Source: Candidatus Faecousia faecigallinarum
Lineage (GTDB): Bacteria > Bacillota > Clostridia > Oscillospirales > Oscillospiraceae
DNA length: 35,103 bases
Direction of reading: 5' to 3'
Assembly (NCBI GenBank): GCA_018712145.1
Contig: DVHJ01000052.1
Coordinates: forward strand, 1 to 35,103
The notes below the pieces were generated by a model. The model was not told where the DNA came from, searched no databases, and saw only the letters and a list, made by a program, of their open reading frames with translations. Both the position numbers and the translations under genes were made by a program. Numbering within the stretch: the stretch's first letter is position 1; the number at the start of each line of letters is the position of its first letter. Shown piece by piece: positions 8,262-16,438 of this stretch.

Positions 8262-8483
8262 GGAATGGTTCCTCCCAGTGTGTTATGTGCTGGTTATTTT
8301 ATCACACTTTTCCTGCTTTTCCTAGTGGATTTTTTCCGCTGTATGTCATTGGGGTGAGGGGAGCAAATTACTCCCGTTTGGGCAAATATGTCAGGCGCTG
8401 TGCATTTGCCTTAGGCGCTGCCCGCCGCTTTGCGCCGCAACGGGTTATGGATTACTGGGGTGCGGGGGCGGTCGCCCGGGAAT
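8262..8483. other. Intergenic region between thiI and the pst promoter
   Basis: This divergent spacer holds the thiI promoter, of which only a TAAAAT-like -10 without a clear -35 can be seen on the minus strand. It also has small GC-rich inverted repeats (for example GGGAG...CTCCC near 8359-8373). No gene is supported. Confidence 0.5.
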
Positions 8484-8500
8484 TTTACAAAGTCTTTACA
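8484..8500 (+). promoter_or_regulatory. PhoP-box-like direct repeats upstream of pstS
   Basis: TTTACA occurs at 8484-8489 and again at 8495-8500, exactly 11 bases apart, and a TTTACG follows at 8518-8523. The Bacillus PhoP box is made of TT(A/C/T)ACA-like repeats about one helical turn apart, just upstream of the -35. The position and spacing here match, so control of pst by a PhoP/PhoB regulator under phosphate limitation is likely. The regulator genes are not in this window. Confidence 0.65.
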
Positions 8501-8509
8501 CCGCCGCGC

Positions 8510-8538
8510 TTGGAAACTTTACGGGGGATTTCTATAAT
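8510..8538 (+). promoter_or_regulatory. Promoter of the pst operon
   Basis: TTGGAA (8510-8515), a 17-base spacer and TATAAT (8533-8538). The weak -35 beside the TTTACA repeats fits an activated promoter. The leader to the ATG at 8626 is about 80 bases. Confidence 0.8.
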
Positions 8539-8625
8539 GATGCCCGTAACCCGGAAATCTAATAGCATTGGGCAAATCGGGGAAACTACATATTGATTTG
8601 CAAAGCAAGAAAGGAAAATGAAACC

Positions 8626-9588
8626 ATGAACACGTATAAGAAATTTGCTGCTCTGGCGCTGTCTGGCGTGTTGGCCCTGGGCCTGCTGGCCGGTTGCTCC
8701 ACCAATGAGGAAGCGCCTGAATCCTCCGGCAATACGGAGCCTGCCGGCGTCACAGAGGCCACTGGCGGCAATGAAACTACCGGTAACGAAGAGACCACCG
8801 GCGGCGAGACCCTGGATTCGGCCATCACCGTGATCTCCCGTGAAGAGGGCTCCGGCACCCGGGGCGCTTTTGTGGAACTGATGGGCGTGGAAACCGATGA
8901 GGGGGACATGACCACGGTGGATGCGGAAATCCTCAACTCCACCTCTCTGGTGCAGAGCACCGTGGCTGGCAACGTGAACGCCATCGGTTATATCTCCCTG
9001 GGTTCTTATGATTCCTCTGCCGTCAAGGCGGTGATGGTGGACGGCGTGGAAGCCACGGTGGACAACATCAAGGCCGGCAGTTATGCGGTGTCCCGTCCCT
9101 TCGTGGTGTGCTACAAGGAAGAAAACCTGTCCGAGCTGGGCCAGGACTTTGTGAACTTCATCATGAGCGCCGACGGCCAGGCTATCCTCACCGAGGAAGG
9201 CTACATCTCCACCGATGACAACGCCGCCGCCTACACCCCCGCTGGCCTGACCGGCAACCTGAGCGTCAACGGCTCCACCTCCGTGGGCCCTGTGATGGAA
9301 GTTCTGGCTGAGGCGTATATGGGCCTGAACAGCGGCGTGACCATCGACATCCAGCAGACCGGTTCCGGCACCGGCATCACCTCCGCCATTGACGGTTCCT
9401 GCGAGCTGGGCATGAGCTCCCGGGCCATTACAGACGAGGAGCAGGCCGAGGGCCTGACCCCGGTGACCATCGCCATGGACGGCATTGCGGTGATTGTCAA
9501 CCTGGAGAACCCCATCACTAACATCACCTCTGAGCAGATCCGCCAGATCTATGTCGGTGAGGTGACCAACTGGAGCGAAGTGGGCTAA
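8626..9588 (+). CDS. pstS: Phosphate ABC transporter substrate-binding lipoprotein PstS, circularly permuted
   Basis: Captures phosphate outside the membrane for the PstCAB importer. It has 320 residues with a lipoprotein signal (LLAGC, Cys24) and a Thr/Gly/Glu-rich linker to about 64. The halves are in reversed order compared with a classical PstS: residues about 66-205 hold the motif SREEGSGTRGAF (75-82 core) and the FVNFIMSADGQ region normally found in the second half, while 211-320 hold NGSTSVGPVMEVLAEAY, GSGTGITSAIDG and MDGIAVIVN, normally first. The protein ends at TNWSEVG, exactly where the usual link to the GSGTRG half begins. The ATG at 8626 (AAAGGA 10 bases upstream) replaces a TTG 33 bases earlier. 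A hairpin follows the stop. Confidence 0.93.
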   Translation: MNTYKKFAALALSGVLALGLLAGCSTNEEAPESSGNTEPAGVTEATGGNETTGNEETTGGETLDSAITVISREEGSGTRGAFVELMGVETDEGDMTTVDAEILNSTSLVQSTVAGNVNAIGYISLGSYDSSAVKAVMVDGVEATVDNIKAGSYAVSRPFVVCYKEENLSELGQDFVNFIMSADGQAILTEEGYISTDDNAAAYTPAGLTGNLSVNGSTSVGPVMEVLAEAYMGLNSGVTIDIQQTGSGTGITSAIDGSCELGMSSRAITDEEQAEGLTPVTIAMDGIAVIVNLENPITNITSEQIRQIYVGEVTNWSEVG

Positions 9589-9631
9589 CAACATTTCCGC
9601 AAGCGTTCCGCCTGCGGCGGTACAAACTCTG

Positions 9632-9665
9632 ACCGTGGGTTTTCCCAGAAAACCCACGGTTTTCT
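9632..9665 (+). terminator. Attenuating hairpin between pstS and pstC
   Basis: A 12-bp perfect stem (9632-9643 with 9649-9660), loop CCCAG, then TTTCTTC. The tail is only moderately T-rich, so partial termination is likely, which would give more PstS than membrane subunits. Confidence 0.7.
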
Positions 9666-9703
9666 TCAAAATCCCCACCTGTTTGAGAAAGAGGAAAGCT
9701 GAT

Positions 9704-10549
9704 ATGGCAAAATTCAAGGAAACCGCCATGCGCTATGTGTTTTTGTTGGCTGCCTGTGTTTCTATTGCTTGCGTGGCGCTAATTTGCGTTTATCTCCTGG
9801 GGAACGGCATCCCTACCATCGGGGAGATCGGCCTGGATAATTTCTTTGGCAAGGTCTGGAGACCTGGCCAGGACTTGTACGGCATTTTTCCCTTCATCAT
9901 TGGTTCCATCTACGTCACCGCCGGGGCCATTGTGGTAGGCGTACCCATCGGCCTACTCACCGCCATCTACCTGGCCTACTTCTGCCCCAAGGGCGTATAC
10001 CGGGTGCTGAATCCGGCAGTTCGCCTGATGGCGGGTATTCCCTCCATTATCTACGGCTTTTTCGGCCTGATGGTGATTGTGCCCCTGATCCAGGACCTCA
10101 CCGGCACCTCCGGCAAGAGTTGGCTCACTGCCTCCTTGCTTCTGGGTATCATGATTCTGCCCACCATCATCGGCACTGCCGAGCCGGCCATCCGGGCCGT
10201 ACCCCGGTCCTACTATGAAGGCGCCCTGGCTTTGGGCGCCACCCATGAGCGCAGTACCTTTACCGCCGTAGTGCCTGCCGCCAAATCCGGCGTTATGTCC
10301 GGAGTGATCCTGGGCATCGGCCGGGCCATTGGCGAGACCATGGCTGTGATTATGATTGCCGGCAACCAGACTCGGATGCCCGGCGGCCTGTTGGACGGCT
10401 TGCGTACCATGACTTCCAACATTGTGCTGGAAATGGGCTATTCCACAGGCCTGCACCGCCGCGCCCTTATCGCTACCGGTGTTGTTCTATTCGTGTTCAT
10501 TTTAATCATTAACACTTGCTTCTCTCTGATGAAGCGGAAGGAGGCATAG
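9704..10549 (+). CDS. pstC: Phosphate ABC transporter permease PstC
   Basis: One of the two membrane subunits of the phosphate importer, 281 residues with about six helices (first at about 10-32). The binding-protein-dependent transport signature is seen around residues 175-205: YYEGALALGATHERSTF then GVMSGVILGIGRAIGETMAV, the EAA loop that contacts PstB. GIPSIIYGFFGL is the other conserved PstC/PstA motif. The ATG at 9704 is preceded by GAGG at 9 bases; a GTG 69 bases upstream lies inside the hairpin and is rejected. The stop is one base before the pstA ATG. Confidence 0.95.
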   Translation: MAKFKETAMRYVFLLAACVSIACVALICVYLLGNGIPTIGEIGLDNFFGKVWRPGQDLYGIFPFIIGSIYVTAGAIVVGVPIGLLTAIYLAYFCPKGVYRVLNPAVRLMAGIPSIIYGFFGLMVIVPLIQDLTGTSGKSWLTASLLLGIMILPTIIGTAEPAIRAVPRSYYEGALALGATHERSTFTAVVPAAKSGVMSGVILGIGRAIGETMAVIMIAGNQTRMPGGLLDGLRTMTSNIVLEMGYSTGLHRRALIATGVVLFVFILIINTCFSLMKRKEA

Positions 10550-10550
10550 T

Positions 10551-11471
10551 ATGGAAGGGAAAGCCATCAACAACACCACCTTCCGGGACCGCTGCCGGGC
10601 CTTCTGCAGCCACCCCATGGCCCTGGTGGAATTTCTGCTGGTTCACCTAGGCGCCATTCTCACGGGCGGGGTTGTGCTTCTGCTGGTGGGCTATATTCTC
10701 ATCACCGGCATTCCTAACCTGACCCCCAGTCTCTTCGCCTGGAAATTCACCACGGACAATCAGTCCATGATGCCGGCCTTGGTCAACACCCTGTGCATGA
10801 CGGTGCTGACTCTCCTGATGGCGGCGCCTATCGGCATTTTCTCTGCCATCTACCTGGCGGAATATGCCAAGCGGGGTAACAAACTGGTGAAGGTGGTGCG
10901 CCTGGCGGCAGAGACCCTCTCCGGCATCCCCTCCATTGTCTATGGCCTGTTCGGCTTCATGTTCTTTAACATCGCCGCCCACTGGGGTTTTTCCATGCTG
11001 GCCGGCTGTATGACTTTGGCCATTATGGTGCTGCCCTTGATTCTGCGCACCACGGAGGAAGCTCTCATGTCCGTGCCGGACAGCTACCGGGAAGGTTCCT
11101 TCGGCCTTGGCGCCGGTAAGCTGCGTACGGTATTCCGGATCATTCTGCCTTCGGCCATGCCGGGTATTCTCTCTGGCATTATCCTGGCCATCGGCCGGAT
11201 TGTGGGCGAATCCGCCGCCTTGATTTTCACCTCCGGCTCCGGCAAGGAGAACCTGACCTTTATCGGACAGGACGGCAGCTTTAACCTGTTTGCTCCCCTG
11301 TTCCAGTCCACCCGCACCCTGTCGGTGCATATGTACAACCTGATGAGCGAGGGCTTGCATACTAAGGAAGCCCAGGCTACCGCTGTGGTGCTGCTGGTAC
11401 TGGTACTGGTGATTAACGCAGGCTCCAGCTTCCTGGCGAAAAAATTGACAAAGGGGAAGGAAAATGGATAA
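10551..11471 (+). CDS. pstA: Phosphate ABC transporter permease PstA
   Basis: Second membrane subunit, 306 residues with about six helices. Conserved motifs: [34 protein letters not shown], and the EAA loop [22 protein letters not shown] followed by [27 protein letters not shown] lies 7 bases before the ATG. The last 8 bases overlap the start of pstB. PstA and PstC form the phosphate channel. Confidence 0.95.
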   Translation: MEGKAINNTTFRDRCRAFCSHPMALVEFLLVHLGAILTGGVVLLLVGYILITGIPNLTPSLFAWKFTTDNQSMMPALVNTLCMTVLTLLMAAPIGIFSAIYLAEYAKRGNKLVKVVRLAAETLSGIPSIVYGLFGFMFFNIAAHWGFSMLAGCMTLAIMVLPLILRTTEEALMSVPDSYREGSFGLGAGKLRTVFRIILPSAMPGILSGIILAIGRIVGESAALIFTSGSGKENLTFIGQDGSFNLFAPLFQSTRTLSVHMYNLMSEGLHTKEAQATAVVLLVLVLVINAGSSFLAKKLTKGKENG

Positions 11472-12267
11472 TCAAAATAAACAGCAGAAAAGTAATCTCC
11501 AGCAGGGAAAAACCGTCCAGCCAAAGATTACCGTATCTGGACTGAATCTATATTACGGCGATTTTCATGCATTGAAGGACATCAACATGCGTATCCCGGC
11601 CAATGAGATTACTGCCCTCATCGGCCCCTCCGGCTGCGGGAAGAGCACCTTGCTCAAGAGCCTGAACCGGATGAACGACTTGGTGGAAGGCTGCCGCATC
11701 ACCGGCTCGGTAAGGCTGGACGATGCAGAGGTATATGGCAAACTGGACGTGAATATCCTGCGTAAGCGGGTGGGTATGGTGTTCCAGAAGCCCAATCCCT
11801 TTCCCATGAGCATCTACGACAACATTGCCTACGGTCCCCGCACCCATGGCATCCGCTCCCGGGCCAAGCTGGACGAGATCGTGGAGCGGAGCCTGCGTCA
11901 GGCGGCCATCTGGGACGAGGCCAAGGACCGGCTGAAGAAAAGCGCCCTGGGCATGTCCGGCGGCCAGCAGCAGCGGCTGTGTATCGCCCGGGCCCTGGCG
12001 GTGGAGCCGGAGGTGCTGCTGATGGACGAGTCCACCTCTGCCCTGGATCCCATTTCCACCAGCAAAATCGAAGACCTGGTGATGGAGCTGAAGAAACAAT
12101 ACACCATCGTCATGGTTACCCACAATATGCAGCAGGCCGCCCGTGTTTCCGACAACACTGCCTTCTTCCTCCTGGGCGACCTGGTGGAGATGGGCAAAAC
12201 CGAGGGCCTGTTCTCCATGCCGAAAGACAAACGGACGGAAGATTATATTACCGGGAGGTTTGGTTAA
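11464..12267 (+). CDS. pstB: Phosphate ABC transporter ATPase PstB
   Basis: ATP-hydrolysing subunit, 267 residues, with a 20-residue polar, lysine/glutamine-rich N-terminal extension before the typical start. Walker A is GPSGCGKST (54-62), followed by the PstB-specific [19 protein letters not shown] is the Q-loop region, [16 protein letters not shown] the signature, [16 protein letters not shown] the Walker B/D-loop, and MVTHNMQQA the H-loop. Start overlaps pstA; stop abuts the phoU ATG. AAGGGGAAGG lies directly upstream. PstB also relays transporter state to PhoU and the sensor kinase. Confidence 0.97.
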   Translation: MDNQNKQQKSNLQQGKTVQPKITVSGLNLYYGDFHALKDINMRIPANEITALIGPSGCGKSTLLKSLNRMNDLVEGCRITGSVRLDDAEVYGKLDVNILRKRVGMVFQKPNPFPMSIYDNIAYGPRTHGIRSRAKLDEIVERSLRQAAIWDEAKDRLKKSALGMSGGQQQRLCIARALAVEPEVLLMDESTSALDPISTSKIEDLVMELKKQYTIVMVTHNMQQAARVSDNTAFFLLGDLVEMGKTEGLFSMPKDKRTEDYITGRFG

Positions 12268-12909
12268 ATGCGAAATCATTTTGACCAGCAGCTGAGCAAG
12301 CTGCATGAAGACCTGATTATCATGGGCAATCTCTGCGAAACGGCCATTTCTGCGGCGGTGGACGCGGTAACCAAAGGCGATGGAGAGATGGCCCGGCGGG
12401 CCATGGAGGATGACAGCAAAATTGACGAGATGGAGCGCTCCATTGAGCACCTGTGCCTGAAGCTGCTGCTGCAGCAGCAGCCGGTGGCCCGGGATCTTCG
12501 GACGATTTCCTCCGCCCTGAAGATGATCTCCGACATGGAGCGCATTGGTGACCAGGCTACGGACATTGCCGAGATTGCCCAGTTTATCCAGGGCATGCAC
12601 GAGCAGACCAATGCCACTCTGCACACCATGGCTTCCGCCGCCACTTCCATGGTGCGGGAAGCGGTGGACAGCTTCGTCCGTCGGGATATGGAGCTGGCCC
12701 GGAAGGTGATCGCCGACGACGACCTGGTGGACAGCCTGTTTACCGATACCAAGGAGCAGCTCATCGGCTTTATTGCCCAGGACCCCAGCAAAGGGGAGTA
12801 CTACCTGGATCTGCTCATGATTGCCAAGTATCTGGAGCGGATTGCCGACCACGCCACCAACATTGCGGAGTGGGTGATGTTCTCCATCACCGGCCGCCAC
12901 GAAAATTGA
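12268..12909 (+). CDS. phoU: Phosphate signalling regulator PhoU
   Basis: Links the Pst transporter to the phosphate two-component system and limits phosphate uptake. It has 213 residues and two three-helix PhoU repeats. The conserved metal-cluster motifs are visible: ISDMERIGDQATDIAE (about 90-105) in the first repeat and KYLERIADHATNIAEWV (about 189-205) in the second. The ATG directly follows the pstB TAA, with GGGAGG about 10 bases upstream inside pstB, so it is coupled. Length is normal. It is the last gene of pstSCAB-phoU; a 15-bp hairpin follows. Confidence 0.95.
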   Translation: MRNHFDQQLSKLHEDLIIMGNLCETAISAAVDAVTKGDGEMARRAMEDDSKIDEMERSIEHLCLKLLLQQQPVARDLRTISSALKMISDMERIGDQATDIAEIAQFIQGMHEQTNATLHTMASAATSMVREAVDSFVRRDMELARKVIADDDLVDSLFTDTKEQLIGFIAQDPSKGEYYLDLLMIAKYLERIADHATNIAEWVMFSITGRHEN

Positions 12910-12916
12910 ATTTCTG

Positions 12917-12952
12917 TGGCCCATTGCAAAACGCCGGTTTTGCAATGGGCCA
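12917..12952 (+). terminator. 15-bp hairpin after phoU
   Basis: Arms 12917-12931 and 12938-12952 are perfectly complementary, loop CGCCGG. The tail is T-rich (ATGTTTATTGTTTTGG) but not a pure T-run. It most likely ends the pst transcript. Arm core GGCCCATTGCAAAA resembles the next hairpin. Confidence 0.75.
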
Positions 12953-13016
12953 TGTTTATTGTTTTGGTCCCGGAGCAGGGAGCCGAAAATGCTTAGGCAA
13001 GAACAGTAGAAAATTA

Positions 13017-13053
13017 GGGCCTACTGCAAACGTTTACTGTTTGCAGTAGGCCC
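13017..13053 (-). terminator. 15-bp hairpin after the SPFH gene
   Basis: Arms 13017-13031 and 13039-13053 are perfectly complementary, loop GTTTACT. It is 6 bases past the stop of the minus-strand stomatin-like gene. On that strand it is followed by a T-rich stretch (CTAATTTTCTACTG). Arm core GGGCCTACTGCAAAC. Confidence 0.75.
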
Positions 13054-13059
13054 AACCGT

Positions 13060-13983
13060 TTACTGTTTTGCTGTCTCCACCAGCCCGGCGGCAAGCCCCG
13101 CCAAGCCTTGAATTTCGCTGGGGATGATGACTTTCGTGGCCTTACCGTCGGCCACCTTTTGCATGGTTTCCAGGGCTTTGAGCTTGATTACCTGGTCGTT
13201 GGGGGCGGCCTCATTCAACAGGGCCAGAGAGTCGGCCAGGGCCTTCTGCACGGCTAGGATGGCCTGGGCTTCGCCGTCGGCCCGCAGGATTGCCGCTTGC
13301 TGCTCTGCCTCAGCCCGGAGGATTGCTGCCTGCTTTTCCGCGTCGGCCCGAAGCACCGCAGACTCCCGCTCACCCTCGGCAATGAGGATGGCAGATTTTT
13401 TTGTGCCTTCTGCCTGCAAAATGGCCTGGCGGCGGTCCCGCTCCGCTTTCATCTGCTTTTCCATGGAGCTCTGGATGTCCTGGGGCGGCAGAATGTTTTT
13501 CAATTCCACCCGGTTGACCTTAATTCCCCAGGGGTCCGTGGCTTCGTCCAAAATGGCCCGCATCCGGGTGTTGATCGCGTCCCGAGAGGTGAGGGTCTGG
13601 TCCAGCTCCAGGTCGCCGATGATGTTCCGCAGGGTGGTGGCGGTGAGGGTCTCCATGGCCACCATGGGCTGCTCCACGCCGTAAGTATACAGCTTGGGAT
13701 CGGTAATCTGGAAATAGACTACAGTATCAATTTGCATGGTGACATTATCCTTGGTGATCACCGGCTGGGGCGGGTAATCCAGCACCTGCTCTTTCAGGCT
13801 TACCCGGCTGGCCACCCGCTCCACGAAGGGCCATTTCAGGTGCACGCCTACGTTCCATACCACGTTAAAGGCCCCCAGCCGCTCCACCACATAGGCTTGG
13901 GACTGCTGCACCACCCGCACGTTCCGGGCAACCACCAGCAGAGCCAGCACAACCACGGCGGCAATCCAAATCCACGCTTCCAT
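13060..13983 (-). CDS. SPFH/Band 7 stomatin-like membrane protein (QmcA/YbbK type)
   Basis: Protein of 307 residues with one N-terminal membrane helix (about 3-20), then the Band 7 domain (RLGAFNVVWNVGVHLKWPFVERV; TKDNVTMQIDTVVYFQITDP; DLELDQTLTSRDAINTRM; WGIKVNRVELKNI), then a coiled coil of near 11-residue repeats (ILRAEAEQQAAILRADGEAQ), and a hydrophobic glycine-rich tail (IQGLAGLAAGL) as seen in oligomerising SPFH proteins. These proteins scaffold membrane microdomains and bind proteases. AAGGAGG stands about 7 bases before the ATG at 13983; a TTG just upstream is rejected. Its start is 14 bases after the nfeD stop, the classical NfeD-stomatin partnership. Confidence 0.92.
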   Translation of the reverse strand: MEAWIWIAAVVVLALLVVARNVRVVQQSQAYVVERLGAFNVVWNVGVHLKWPFVERVASRVSLKEQVLDYPPQPVITKDNVTMQIDTVVYFQITDPKLYTYGVEQPMVAMETLTATTLRNIIGDLELDQTLTSRDAINTRMRAILDEATDPWGIKVNRVELKNILPPQDIQSSMEKQMKAERDRRQAILQAEGTKKSAILIAEGERESAVLRADAEKQAAILRAEAEQQAAILRADGEAQAILAVQKALADSLALLNEAAPNDQVIKLKALETMQKVADGKATKVIIPSEIQGLAGLAAGLVETAKQ

Positions 13984-13997
13984 ATACAAACTCCTCC

Positions 13998-14447
13998 TTA
14001 ATTTCTCTGCCCGGCGGCAACCTCCGCCGGGGTGACAAACAGCTTCGCGCCTTCAATTCCGGTGATGCGCACCGTGGCGCCCTGGGGGATGTCCTGGCCA
14101 TTTTCGCTCCTGGCGGTCCAGATCACGCCGTTGATCTTCACGGCGCCCTGGCCATCCAGGTTGTCGATGGACTCCGTGACCACCGCCAGTTTGCCCACCA
14201 GGGCTCCGGCGTTGGTGGCCACGGTCTTCGGCTTCACGTACCGTTGGGCCAGAGGCCGCAGGCAAGCCAGCAGCAGCCCGGAGACCACCAGGAATACCGT
14301 CACCTGGAGCCAGACCTCGCCGCCGGCCAGGGCGGTGATCATTCCCCCCAGGGCTCCGCCCATGAACCAGACGGACACCAGGGCGACGGTGGCCGCCTCC
14401 ACAATGCCGAAGATCACCATTGCGGCAAACCAAAGGGCAATTTCCAT
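13998..14447 (-). CDS. NfeD-family membrane protein
   Basis: Partner of stomatin-like proteins, 149 residues. About three N-terminal hydrophobic segments (residues 1-75) are followed by a C-terminal OB-fold region containing ALVGKLAVVTESI, GAVKINGVIWTARSE and IPQGATVRITGIEGAKLFV, the typical NfeD core. It lacks the serine-protease domain of long NfeD proteins. The ATG at 14447 has AAAGGA about 9 bases upstream; earlier in-frame starts lack a site. A good promoter at 14479-14507 lies in the gap after hflC, so nfeD and the stomatin gene can be transcribed apart from hflKC. Confidence 0.87.
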   Translation of the reverse strand: MEIALWFAAMVIFGIVEAATVALVSVWFMGGALGGMITALAGGEVWLQVTVFLVVSGLLLACLRPLAQRYVKPKTVATNAGALVGKLAVVTESIDNLDGQGAVKINGVIWTARSENGQDIPQGATVRITGIEGAKLFVTPAEVAAGQRN

Positions 14448-14478
14448 GGAATCAGTCCTTTCTTTTCCGGATGTTATC

Positions 14479-14507
14479 ATCATAACCCACCGCTTGCCAA
14501 AGGTCAA
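14479..14507 (-). promoter_or_regulatory. Internal promoter for nfeD and the stomatin gene
   Basis: On the minus strand TTGACC (14507-14502), 17-base spacer, TATGAT (14484-14479), about 32 bases before the nfeD ATG. Confidence 0.78.
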
Positions 14508-14525
14508 CGGAAATATTTCCCTGGG

Positions 14526-15397
14526 TTATGGGTTGAGCAAAATTTGGGCCAGGGGCGAATCCTGATCCAGGATAATGGTTTTCTCATCGCCGCTGAGGGA
14601 CTGCTTCAAGGCATCCAGGGCCAGGGTAAATTCATAGAAGCTTTTCTTGTCCTCGGTGTCGTAGGCCTCCGCCAGCAGCCGCATATACTCGGCCTCGCCC
14701 TCGGCTTCCAGCTGGGCGGCTTGGGCCTGAGCGTTGGAGAGCATGATGTTCACCTGCTTATCTACATCGTTGCGGATAATGGAGGCTTCGTACTCTCCAT
14801 CGGCGGTGTATTTTTCCGCGATTTGGCTCCGCTCGGAAATCATCCGGTTATAGACCGCGGTTTCATTGGATTCCGGCAGGTCAAACCGCTTGATTTTCAC
14901 ATCCACCACTTCAATGCCGTAGTTCTGGGCCAGCTGGTTCACGTCCTGGGCGATGCCGTCGTAAATGGCGTTCCGCTCCCCGGCGTCGTCCATGTTGATG
15001 ATGTCCGTCTGGGACAAGGTGCCCATCACCGTTTTCAGGGTGTTGTAGGTCAGGGCGTTCAGCCGCTCTTCGGCCACGGTGGTGCTGCCCAGGGACTGGT
15101 AAAACAGCTTGGGGTCGGCCACCCGCCAGAGAATATAGTTGTCCACGGTCATGTTCTGCTTGTCGGAGGTGAGCACCTCGGACGGGGGAATGTCGTAGAG
15201 CATAATGGCCTTGGGGAAGTATTTGACGCTGTCCAGGAAGGGCACTTTGAAGTGCAGGCCCGGGTATCGGTGGTGCTGGTGATTCTGGAGAACCGGACGG
15301 TGCAGGCATAGTCGTTCTCCTCCACCACATACATGGAATTGGCCAGGCAGATCACCGCCAGCAGGACCAGGGCGCCCAGAATGATTTTCTTTTTCAC
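14526..15397 (-). pseudogene. hflC: HflC-like SPFH protein, interrupted by a one-base frameshift
   Basis: HflC with HflK forms the cage around the FtsH protease. The frame opens at GTG 15397 (GGAGG 10 bases upstream, 3 bases after the hflK stop) with a membrane helix (KKKIILGALVLLAVICLANS) and VVEENDYACTVRFSRI, then shifts into nonsense at 15262-15264. The other frame continues with VPFLDSVKYFPKAIMLYDIPPS and runs intact to TAA at 14526. Adding one G to the plus-strand GGG at 15262-15264 restores TDTPGLHFKVPF, the standard HflC sequence, and a 290-residue protein. The long intact remainder suggests a sequencing or assembly error or a very recent mutation. No slippery motif for programmed shifting is visible. 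Confidence 0.85.
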
Positions 15398-15400
15398 GGT

Positions 15401-16438
15401 TTAGTTTCCTCCTTCTTCTGCCGGTTCCGTGGGCTCCGTCGTGCCGCCGTCCACAAAGCTTTCCAGGGGCAGCACCATGTCCACGCCGCTGCCGTCGCCG
15501 GTGTTGATGTACAGCTTTACCCCAGGCAGCACCTGGGCAATGGCCTCATAATACATTCGGGAGCGGGTAATTTCCGGATTCAGTTGATACTCCTGGTACA
15601 TGGCGGTGAACATGGCCACCTGCTCGTAGGCTTCGTTGATCCGGGCCTGCTTCAAGTATTCTGCATTTTGGATGAGCTGATCTACCTGGGCTTCTGCATT
15701 GGGAATTTGGGCATTCTGGTAAGCTTTGGCCTGGTTAACCACCGTCTCTGCCTGCTGCTTGGCGGTTTCCACCGCCTTGAAGGCTTCGATCACCTCCTGG
15801 GTAGGGGGCTCGGCATCCTGGATTTTCACGTCTACCAGGGTCAGGCCGATGTCGTATTCCTGCAGCACTTGCGTGACCAGATCCTTCACCTGCATTTGGA
15901 TGGACTCTTTTCCGTCGGTGAGGACGCTGTCTACCTGGGTGGAGCCAACCACGTTGCGCACCTGACTTTGGATCAGGTTCCGCAGAATTTCCTCCGGCGC
16001 ATAGGAGCCGAACAGGTAGCGCTCCGGATTGGTGACCTTGTATTCCACGAAAAATTCCACGTTGACAATGTTGTAGTCGCCGGTGATCATTTTGCACTCG
16101 TCTTCCACCACCTGGTAGCCGCCTTCGGCGGAACTATCGGTGCGGTAGCCCAGCTCAAGGCTCTGATACACGTTCACGTCCACCTTATGGGCCTGCTGAA
16201 TGCCGAAGGGGAGCATGAAGTGGACCCCTGCGCCGGTGACGTCAGTCACCTTTCCGAAGGTGGTAACCACTGCCTGCTGCTTATCATCCACGGTGTACCA
16301 GCAGGTGCTACCGGCGATGATCAGCAGTACTGCCGCCACCACAATCAGCACAATGCGTTTGACTTTTTTTCCGGAGGGGAACTTAGCGCCGCCGTCCTTA
16401 GACCAGCGGTATTTCCCGTCATGTGAACCAAAATTCAT
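15401..16438 (-). CDS. hflK: FtsH protease regulator HflK
   Basis: SPFH membrane protein of 345 residues. A cytoplasmic N-terminal basic stretch (to about 28) precedes one membrane helix (about 29-46). The Band 7 domain follows: TTFGKVTDVTGAGVHFMLPFGIQ, TGDYNIVNVEFFVEYKVTNPERYLF, RNVVGSTQVDSVLTDGK and IGLTLVDVKIQDAEPPTQEV, the last being diagnostic of HflK. A coiled coil (about 205-270) and an acidic tail rich in T, E and P end it. Its ATG overlaps the stop of the DUF1836 gene (ATGA), and its stop is 3 bases before the hflC GTG, so regulator, hflK and hflC are coupled. Confidence 0.92.
   Translation of the reverse strand: MNFGSHDGKYRWSKDGGAKFPSGKKVKRIVLIVVAAVLLIIAGSTCWYTVDDKQQAVVTTFGKVTDVTGAGVHFMLPFGIQQAHKVDVNVYQSLELGYRTDSSAEGGYQVVEDECKMITGDYNIVNVEFFVEYKVTNPERYLFGSYAPEEILRNLIQSQVRNVVGSTQVDSVLTDGKESIQMQVKDLVTQVLQEYDIGLTLVDVKIQDAEPPTQEVIEAFKAVETAKQQAETVVNQAKAYQNAQIPNAEAQVDQLIQNAEYLKQARINEAYEQVAMFTAMYQEYQLNPEITRSRMYYEAIAQVLPGVKLYINTGDGSGVDMVLPLESFVDGGTTEPTEPAEEGGN

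Noticed and set aside
8626..9588. PstS as a tandem duplication or fusion of two proteins
   Set aside because: Each half carries different, complementary motifs of a single binding protein and the total length equals one copy.
8485..9729. Minus-strand frame of over 400 codons opposite pstS
   Set aside because: Shadow of pstS; it would also cross the pst promoter.
11548..12945. Minus-strand frame of 465 codons opposite pstB-phoU
   Set aside because: Shadow of the strongly supported pstB and phoU genes; histidine/glutamine-rich and without known motifs.
15255..15270. Programmed ribosomal frameshifting in hflC
   Set aside because: There is no heptameric slippery sequence, no downstream pseudoknot or internal Shine-Dalgarno site in place, and hflC is not known to use recoding.
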